DNA of 64,000 nucleotides from positions 157,744,688 through 157,808,687 of the forward strand of contig OW121848.1 in the NCBI GenBank assembly GCA_933228895.1, read 5' to 3'. The translations under genes were made by a program, and so were the position numbers. This DNA is from Platycnemis pennipes (Eukaryota > Arthropoda > Insecta > Odonata > Platycnemididae). The notes beneath the pieces were generated by a model. That model was not told the origin of the DNA and did not search any database. It saw only the letters and a program-made list of their open reading frames with translations. Below are positions 47,159-56,900 of the stretch, piece by piece (position 1 is the stretch's first letter; each line of letters begins with the position of its first letter).

Positions 47159-47499
47159 ATTTTATCGTAGTGTAAATTTCGACCCCCATAGATTCGCTAC
47201 AGCTTATATGATTTCTCACGGAAACAAAATATACACTGTGCAGCCTGCACAGTATTTGGGTTAAAATTTACATTCTTTTTTTCAGGGTAATTTATTACAC
47301 AGCCTTTTACATTAAATTCAATTTATTGGGGGCATTAAGGGTTTAGGTATAAAATACATATTTTGGCCCAAATAAAAAATTCGCGGTTTTTCAAAATGCG
47401 GGGCTATAGGAGTGTATCCCCCGCAAATTTCGGAGGTTGCTGACATGGTGATTTATATATGCAGGGGGTAAGTTACATTTAAATAATGTTTTTACATTT

Positions 47500-47927
47500 C
47501 TTTTCAATTTTCTATTTCGAGTCTCCCTCTCCAACGCACTAGCGTCCTTTTTAGTTTTCGCGTTTCTCGCTGGTGTCTCTGGCGCTCATATTGAGGTAAG
47601 GCCCGTCCTACATACAGGAATGCATCGTACGACCGGCGAAGCTGGTCAGTAAGTGGAAAGGTGATGTGCAAGATGCTCAGGTGACATAGGTTAATTAAGC
47701 GACTCGGCTGAAATTCTTTGCGGAATATTGTGACTATTGTGTCGCCAGTGGTACTAGTGCTTTTGTGTCGGGATTGACCGACCCTTTGGATTTATCTTGA
47801 AGCGGACAACTCCGTGATGGCCTGAGTACGATAGCTTACGTGTCCGCCTTCATTTCGCGGACGCCATCACCCTGGGCGACAGCGAGGCTGTTGCCGCAAA
47901 GGACGGGGAGACAATGAGGCTCATAGA
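47500..47927 (+). promoter_or_regulatory. Rgl upstream promoter and 5' UTR (P1)
   Basis: The sequence becomes CpG- and GC-richer before the first Rgl start codon, as at the RXR 5' end. Two short upstream ORFs (ATG GCC TGA near 47817, and ATG at 47913 ending in the TGA that overlaps the main ATG) could damp translation. The transcription start is not defined. Confidence 0.4.
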
Positions 47928-47951
47928 ATGAACCCAGATATTGAGAACTTG
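47928..47951 (+). CDS. Rgl: Rgl alternative first coding exon 1a
   Basis: ATG AAC CCA GAT ATT GAG AAC TTG, then GTATGT. It encodes MNPDIENL and ends in phase 0, joining RPTWRLWG of exon 2. An in-frame TAG lies upstream in the leader, so this is the first possible start in the frame. An exon this short rests on splice site, phase and CpG context. Confidence 0.55.
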
Positions 47952-50900
47952 GTATGTTTTTCTGATTTTAGTTGAAAACATTTCATTATGTAGTGTAGCG
48001 TTTCCGAAGGTATTGGTATAAAAAAAGAATTTGGCATTTATTTGTAAACAGCTGATGGTCGCCTTGGTTCGCGTCTAACGCCTTGAATGACGTTTTGACA
48101 TTCATTCACGTACGTTGTTGTATGCATCACTTTTTGGCGGCTGTTTGTGTTTAAGCAGGTCGTATTGATGCGATTTCATTGAGCGGGGAGCGTGGGAAGA
48201 GGGATGTAGCTCAACTCGCGTCCCACTTTCGTTGTTCGTCCGGAAGTGCGGGCGGCGTGTACTGTCAATGTACAACATTGGCACAATTTCCATAGATCCG
48301 GATTACGGGGACTACCGCTGTGATTGTTTCCGCTAATCTATATGAAACGGACTCTAAGGGGGTGTATCCTCCCTAGTCGCCACAGTTGTTTCGCTTGTTA
48401 TGCCGTCTAGGAATGTGTTGTATTGTTGTGGCTCCTATTACAAGTTGTAAACAATTATTTGCCCAAGGAGCATTGGCTTGCTTCGTGAATTTTTCAAACA
48501 CGATTTTTTAAAGGTGTATCAAAATAAGTAATATTTACAATATTATATATTGTAATTATTGTATTGGAATCGAAGGATGTGAATTTTACTGAGGCAATTT
48601 GAATTTTATTTCGGCATTCGAAAATAATTTTAATATGAACACTAAGATCAAAGCATATTTATTTAGCCAATAACTAAACGCGGAATGTCAATTGCTGTAT
48701 ACTTAGTTGTTTTACCTATGTTTGCATATGATATATTGATGGGAGGGCTGGGAGTAAACAGTATAGACATATGTATTGTGACCGTCTAGACGGTCAGAGT
48801 AGGTCCTCATTAAAGATGCCTTATTTCACGTTTGCAGCTAGTTATACCGCTCATCGCTGCGTATTGTATGAGGAACCTTACACCGAAATTAATTAGAGCA
48901 GCCATTGGCCTGCAGTTTCCCTCGTCATGCCAGTGGAGTAGAATGAGAAACAAATATTTTGAATTTGCGTGTGGTTATCGAGATTATGATGCCTCTATTT
49001 GTATTTTAATGAATCTTTTCAACCAAACATACTTCAGTGCTCTTTGGTAGTTGAGCAAATTTTCGGTAAACAGTGCTCTCCAATGGCACTGTGCTCTTTA
49101 GTAGTTGAGCAAATTTTCGGTAAACAGTGCTCTCCAATGGCTCAGAGGAGCCTTGATCATCCCCCCCCCCCTTTTCTCATCCCGTGGTAGGACGGCATCG
49201 CCGACCTGCGTAACAATGGAGCCTAAGGTGGCATTTCGGTTTCAAATGTTATTTAAAAAATCGTTTTTTATAGTGGGCGACAAGGACGTCCCTCTTAACC
49301 AATCCACCCCACTTACTCCCCCCGTGCACCCCGACCGAAAATCAATATTTCGGCAAACGTGGCCTTTATCAACACCATCGACCGGAGGTCGTGCAAATCA
49401 GAGGAGGGCTCACTCCTCAACCACTTCATCTGTGCCTCCCGCTGTGGCCTTTAAACTTCTCTCTCACGTTGCGCTGCAAATTTATAGCCACAATTGGTGG
49501 GCCTTTGAAGGAATCGCCCTTAGCTCCTCCGTGAATATCGCTCGTTGACTCATAAGTGTTGCTCAGTAGAAATAATTAATCAGTCTCTCGTAAGCGATCC
49601 ACTTCGCTTGTCAGTTGTCGGATTCGTATTCATTGAAGGCTTAAGTTAGGGCTTTTTCTTACTTCGTTATGAACGAGGCGTTTCGCGTGAGTGTATTTTA
49701 AAATTGTTAAGAGCACATGTATGGTTTTAAATAACTTACATTAGTAGTTCCAATAGCATGATCATTGTTTATCAATTAATAGAAAATGACTCTTAAATAT
49801 TTTGTCTAGGAACATTCACGTTGACATTCTACATGCTTCGTAAGTACTTTTTCTTACTTTACCAGAGGCCAACCTGGAGACTCTGGGGTGAGGAGCGAGT
49901 GGAAGGAGCCATATACACGGTGTACCTCAAGAAAGTCCGTTATCATCGTCCCACAAGAAGTCTTTGCAGTGTGAGCATTCCTATTGTTCATTTGATAACT
50001 TGCCATGCTAGCATCTGACCTAATTTTGGGGTTTGATTGATTTCTGTATAATTTATTTTGATTAAAATTAACATTTATGGCCCTTGATCAGTGGATTCAT
50101 GTGGTTTTGGGCATCTGATCGATGACTAGAGCTCTACCTTAACCATTTGTGTATGTTGATGCAAGGATGAGGTCATAGTTCCATGTTGCTATACCATGCC
50201 CATTTGAAAGTACCTAATATTTGTCTTTCTGAATGGGTTACAACCTTAAAATACTGATAGGTGCACTTTATTCCAATTCAGGAGGAGGAAGAAGAGAGCA
50301 AGGTTGGAGAGTGTGGAAATGGAATTTCTCACCTTGAGTGGGAGACAGTCAGGGTCCGTTTAGTTAGGGCTGCTACATTGGAAAGACTGGTTGAAGCTTT
50401 AACCTCCGAGGCTGATGGCCACTTGGAGTCAACCCATGCCAATGTATTTTTGGCAACATTCCGAACATTTGCGACTGTCCCCCAGGTTCTTGGTCTTGTA
50501 GTGGATAGGTGAGATGGGTTACTTGAACTTTTCATCACTGTGTTTTTTAATTGGTTGTTCTATATTTGGTTATTTGGTATTGTTTTCCTACAGGTATGAA
50601 CGCCTGCTGCAAGAGGATGGCATTGAAGGGGTCCCAGCATCTGTGGGAGAGTGCCACCGCAAGTAAGTAAACATTGTATTTCTACTCTTCCTATAACTTC
50701 CTGCATATCTGCTCTCAAAAAAATAAATTTTTATGTTATTTAAAATATCATTTGTGTGTACAAAATATCTTCACGTTAATTGTAAATAAGCTGTGGCTAT
50801 TTACTTTATAATTACATTGAAACAGATTTTTAATCTGTCTTATTCTGAATGAAAATATATAGTTACCTACTTGGCATCATTTTTCTAAAAAGTCACGTGA

Positions 50901-53900
50901 ACCATCTCCACCTTAAATTGTGTTGACATGCTTGTAGATTGCATGTTTAAATCATGACTAAGTTTGTAAGCCATAGTGAGTGTTTGCAGTTGCTTATTTT
51001 ATTTTAGTTGTTTCAATTTTCTGTGTAGATGTGGCACACCACTTCAGTATTCAAGATTCAACCTTGATTCTCCTGATTCTGTTTCAAGTTGTTGCTTCTG
51101 ATGGTGGATGATGTGCTTGTACTGTGTGTTCACCCCAGTGAAATTTCTTGGCCATTTATGATTTAAGACGAGGAGTGATGTAGCATATCTGCCTCCGTCT
51201 CAATGAAGAATTTGTGGAGCATTGTTCTCTTTATGTCCCTGAATGCATTGCAGGACACTGGTTGTTGTACTGCACGTGTGGCTGGACTCGTACCCAGATG
51301 ATTTTAAGGAGCCACCCCCACACCCGAGTCTCTCTTCTCTCCTGCGCTTCTGTCGCTCCCACCTGCCTGGCTCGGAGCTGGAGACCAAAGTCTTACATCG
51401 CCTGGAGCGGCTTACGAGAGATGCTTCTGAGGGTAAGGCATAATGCTAAGGTACCTGCATGATTGAACCAGGAGTGGGCTTGTAGAATGCATACTGGCGA
51501 TCAAAGACTATTATGTCACCAGATACAAAGTTGGTTAGGGATCTAGGAAAATGAAATGGAAAATGATTAGAAATATCTTCCAGAGCAAGTTTTGAGTTAA
51601 ATGAGGGGTTGCAGAGTACCTGTATTAAAAGCCCAATTATTAATATTAATCTGAGAGATTATAGCCCTTTGCTTCCTTTCTCAAGTGAATAGCCAGGTCA
51701 AGCTGCCTTGTCTGCGATTTTTCTAGAAGGCAAGTCGCCTGAGTTGCATAGATCCTCAGGGCCATGGATTGTGATGAAGGGAACGAGATATGCTACAAAT
51801 GCTGGACACACATTTCTAGTGGTAACATTGAAAATTACACTCTTTTGCCCTTTCCAGGAAACCTTTTATCTCGTGACAGTTTTCAACATGCTTGCCTTTG
51901 ATAACAGCTAAGATATTAATAAACAACAAATTTACAATGGACAGCCTTGCCTAACCCCTCCACATAATTGAGCTCAATCTGATCCTCCACCCTCCTGGAA
52001 GTCATCCAGAATTCCTTTATGAATTCTGGATTAGTCTTTTATCCTTATTATGTATTTATATCTTATGTAATAGTTCTATTAGCTTTTCCCATCTCATTTT
52101 GTTGACAGCTTTTTCAAAATCAACAAAACATGGAAATACATACATCCTGATAATATTCTATTTCTTTTTTCTAGTATTTTCATATAACTGCAATCACATG
52201 CTGAATTCCCTTACCAAAACTGATCTTAGTCTAGACATTCATTTGCTCACTTCTCCAGACATCGGTTGATGCTTTTAAGCACCAACTTAGCAGCATTAGA
52301 AATCTAGTAGTCTTCACATTCCCTTGTTACTTTTCTCAGTTTAGGTGTCAATACAGTTTCTGCGAAATCCTCTGATGAAACATCCTCCTCATATATCCTA
52401 CAAGTGAGCTCATAAAAATCTCCTTGGCCTCTTTTCACTATTGGCCAGTAATTCCATGTATTCCTTCCACCTACCTTGAATCCCCTCTGGTCCTATTGCT
52501 AAATTACCTGTCCTGTCCTTGATGTATATTACTGTTTTGCATTTCTTAATACTGAAAATATTCTAACCTTTTAGTACAGGGCGATTATTTCTCATTTTCT
52601 CCACATTTCTACCTCGGTGACTTTTCCTCTGTTCTCTTTGTTTCTCTCCTAAGTTTGTTGTTTTATTTCCTTTTATTGTGTTTTGCCTAACTCTGTATTT
52701 ACATTTTTCTGGGGCTAACTAATTTCCACGGGGCACCCTTGGGGCCCTCCCCCTCCAATGCTAACATCCCTGTCCAGGTCATTGAGGAAGGATGGTGGCC
52801 CCAAATGGTGGCAAGCGAAGGAAGAGGCTCTCTTGTGGAACCATGCCTTGGACATGCAGGTCCTGCAAGAGCCCCGGTACAATGTTGTATTGTTATTAAA
52901 TGTCCTTCAACTTGGGACTTTGAAGAATCTAGCCTCCGTAGTGATAACATTTGTATTTGGATGGCTGCACATGGTTTAATAATGTACATACGTAGACTTG
53001 ATATTTGATGTATGATAAAATATTTATGCTTTCTATCAAATCAATTAATTGCTTATGCATACCTATGAAATAAGTGAATGAAGTAGATCCCTGTTAAGAA
53101 GTTTTTCTTGGGTCAGTGGGTTCAAGACTTCGTATGCCAGAAAACTTATTGAAAGGGAATTGTATGCCTTAATTGTATGCCTTGTGGGTTTTATTTTAGG
53201 AGATAAAGCTCAAATGTCATAGAGGGAAAACTTCTCCTGCAGGAACTTCTTGTTAAGGTTCTACTCTTTTGCTTTTAGTTTACAGGAGTTGGTTATCCAG
53301 AACTCTTTAATTTATCCCAGAGAAAGTAGCATTATATGTAGTGTTATAAAACTATTTCTGGGTCCCTATTGTTGTGTAAAATCCTTTGCTTTACAAATGG
53401 CAGGCACGGAGGAATCACCAAGGGCACATCACCTTGGGGGAAGAGGCCCGCCAAGTATTGCCTCACCAGATGGCAGTTCAACCAACAAAGTGTATTATTT
53501 TCCTGATGTGCCTGTGCGTCACTTTGCAGAACAGCTGACGAGAGTTGATGCGGTGGGTATTTGTGCATCACTATAATGTAGAAATGAATGGAACTCGTAC
53601 TCAATTCTAGGTTGGCCCATTTGTACATTACCGTTTAGCATAAAAGTCATGATAATGTTTGTTTTGTTTGAATATTTCATGGATACTATAGAAACTTGAT
53701 ATTATGAACCTTGGTATTACATATTTTTTTTCATTATTATCATCACAAGTCAACAATCCTAACATTGATTTGACATACTCTCCAATCGTTTCTATTTTCT
53801 GCTCTTCCATCCATCCTTTACTACGAGGGTTATTCGGAAAGTAAGGTCTGATTTCTTATGAAAAATAAACCATTGCAGATTTTTTCAAAGAACTTTTTTC

Positions 53901-56900
53901 ATTTAATTTGTTACATCTTTCTCTATTTTTCTACATAGTTTCCATTTTTGTTTAAAAATATGTCGTAACTTTCTACAAGCTTTTGTATGCCGAAGTCATA
54001 GAAGTCTGCCACCTGTGAGGACAACCAGTCTTTAACTACTCTTTCACCTCGTCATTTGTGGCAAAGCGCTTGCTGTCAAGAAACTCCTTTAGGTAGCGGA
54101 ACAGGTGAAAATCGCCCGACACCAGGTCTGGACTGTACACTGGGTGGTCAATCTGTTCCCATCCAAAAGATCTGATCAGATTTTGGGTTTGAATGCCAGA
54201 ATGGGGACTGGCATTGTCATGCAGCAACAAAACTCCAGACATCAGAAGGCCATGTTGCTTACTCTGTATTTCATGTCGAAGTTTAGTCAGGGCAGTGAAG
54301 TGAGCAGCTGCTTTTATTGTGGTCCCTGGCAGCATATACTCGACTAACAAGACTCCATGCCTATCCCAAAACATGGTTGCCATAAAGTGTGTTGAGATTG
54401 TGTGCTTGGCCTTGACTTTGACTGGTGTTGCTGGGTGGCACCATTCCGTTGACTGATCTTTAGGCTCTGGGGTCATAGGCGAAACTCAGGTCTCGTCCCC
54501 TGTGACAATGCTTTCTAAAAGTTTATCACCTTCCTTATGATATTGGTCCAAAAAAGCAGTTAAAGACTGGTTATCCTCACAAGTGGCCGACTTCTATGAA
54601 TTCCTCCAACAAAAGCTTGTAGAAAGTTATGAGTTATTTTTAAACAAAAATTGAAAATATGTTGAAAAATAAAGAAAGATGTAAGGAATTGAATAAAAAA
54701 GTTTTTCGAAAAAATCTGTGATGGTTTATTTTTTATAATAAATCGGACCTTACGTTCCAAATGACCCTCGCACTTGCTCCAATTGTCTCACACGAGGCCT
54801 TTTCCTTTTCCATTCTTCCCATTCACTAGTCCCTTGATGATTGTCTTCATTGGGCGATCATTTCTTAAAATGGCCGATTAATTTATCCCATTATTTTGAA
54901 GAGAGTATACCCATCCCGACCTAAAGGGTATCCCAAATGCATGGGACAGTATGCAATATTGTGGTTGTGGTCTCAAGAGTGTAAAAAATTTTTGCATTTA
55001 CGAAATAGGTCATGGTGTGTAATTATTTACACACCATGACCTAATTATTTACACACCATGAACAAAAAGAAATCTATGATATTTGCAAATGTATAATATG
55101 CAATAATGTGAGGACAAAGCTAAATGTTCCCTATATTTGGATAATTTGACTTTGAATCTTTGGATGTGCCCTCCAATTAAGATGCCATTGATGTAACAAA
55201 AGAGACTGACATGGAAATATTGAAATGAAAAAAAATCACATTACAATATTTGCTCAATGCAAGGATTTCTGCTAGACCTTTTTATGTTCACTGTTGCTGA
55301 ATGATGACCAGCAGTTTTCCTTACTGTCATAAATGTGTGTTTTTATAATATCACCAGGGCTTTGTGGGATGTTATTCACGAACTGATGACTATAAGAGGT
55401 GCATTATTGATTTTTATGTGGCTATTATCTGGTGACATTATCACTAAGTGTTGTATAATGTTTAAAGAATCACTAACTGTGTTTTGATATGGAAATGCTA
55501 CTGAGCTAACATATGAACATTCAGAGATCAGAAAATGCAAATGATACATTCTAGGTGCCCTGAAGAAAGAGTTCTTATTGATTATGAAAATTCAGAAGCT
55601 CTATGGATGGTTCTGTACTTTTATAAATTGGATTCCTAATGAGATCTTTAATGAGAAACGATGATATACTGTAAAACCCCTTATTTGCACTTTTCTAGGG
55701 ATCGCAAGAAAAAAGTGTGAATTGCAAGAAAATGCAAATAGTGAGAAAAGGAGAATTTTAAGTTTTACATGCATACTTACGCATTATAGAGTAAAGATAA
55801 AAATGAGAAACACTGATGACAATGAGAGACACTAATAGATCAGTATCATTATTTCTTAAACTATGTAGCTTTCCTTATTTAGTTTTCTACCAATTTTTCA
55901 ACCAACAAATCCAGCCATTGGACGTTGTCAAATCCTTGATTGTCATATATTTGTTCCATGTTTTCCCATGCAGGAAATGATGTGAAAAAGTGTCTTATAT
56001 ACATTGGTACACATGGCTAAATGTCTTAGAAAGTAAAGTAAAAAAACTATCGAGTCTGATGCAAATAGCGGGAAAACAGAAAATGACATTGTGTAAATAC
56101 GGGGTTCTACATACGATGGAGAGCTGAGAAATTTGATGGGACGTGATAAAAATGCTTTAAATGGGGAAAATTCACTATTTTTTATAACTCTTTGGATGAT
56201 AAGTAGGGACACCGAAAAATGGTGAATAAAAATCATCAAAAGCGGTGTTTAAAATGACAAGTGCGGTAAATAAAATCGTTTTAAAAAGGTGAAAGCTGTG
56301 TTTAATGTTGGGAAAAAGGAGTCTTAAATGAAGGGTTTTTTTTAATATTATTAATAAATACTTCATACCAATGTGAACAAACAGTTAATTACATACATTT
56401 GAGATCCAATACAGAAGTTATGGCTACCTTACGCAACATAAAAAACACAGTAGGCATAATTAAGTTAAAGGCAAATTAATGAGATAATGGTAATAACAAT
56501 AACAGAGTGGAGTAGTGGACTGCAGGTAATGAAGTTCGATTCTTACGCTGTTTAAAATTTTTCTTTCAACCATTGAATAAAAAACTTTATCATCCTTCAT
56601 TTCCAACCTTTGTGTGTGGATACTGACTTTTTTGTACTTCTATCGCTTCAACTAGATTTACAAATGCGTCACTCAAAAATACACTGTAAAGGAAACGTAA
56701 TGATTCCACGATTTAATTCTGTAATATAAATTTTTTCCAATCATTTCCTTTCGCCTAATTTAATTATTTTTTTACTTATAATTTGGCATGAAATTTCTGA
56801 TAACTTACTTTTTTTTAAACAGCCTACTAGCATTACCCTAGGAATACAGCACGGCTGTATTCTTAGGTAGTGTTAAGGATCGAACTCGCGACTGGCAGTA

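Larger units (their letters stand above)
53738..54900 (-). mobile_element. RTE-like LINE 3' fragment, interrupted by a mariner
   Basis: 53738-53820 (TCATTATTATCATCAC and TTGATTTGACA) matches the 3' end of the LINE at 9250-9320. After the mariner, 54771-54890 (ACGAGGCCTTTTCCTTTTCC, TTGATGATTGTCTTCAT) matches 9385-9470 of the same LINE. So the mariner inserted into an older LINE copy. No coding frame left. Confidence 0.7.

Noticed and set aside
47928..47951. An N-terminal extension of Rgl upstream of 47928
   Set aside because: The reading frame upstream reaches a TAG in the leader without another ATG.
49105..49548. 147-codon open frame upstream of Rgl exon 1b
   Set aside because: Contains a C-run and a tandem repeat. 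Composition is promoter-like, and no protein motif or phase link to Rgl exists.
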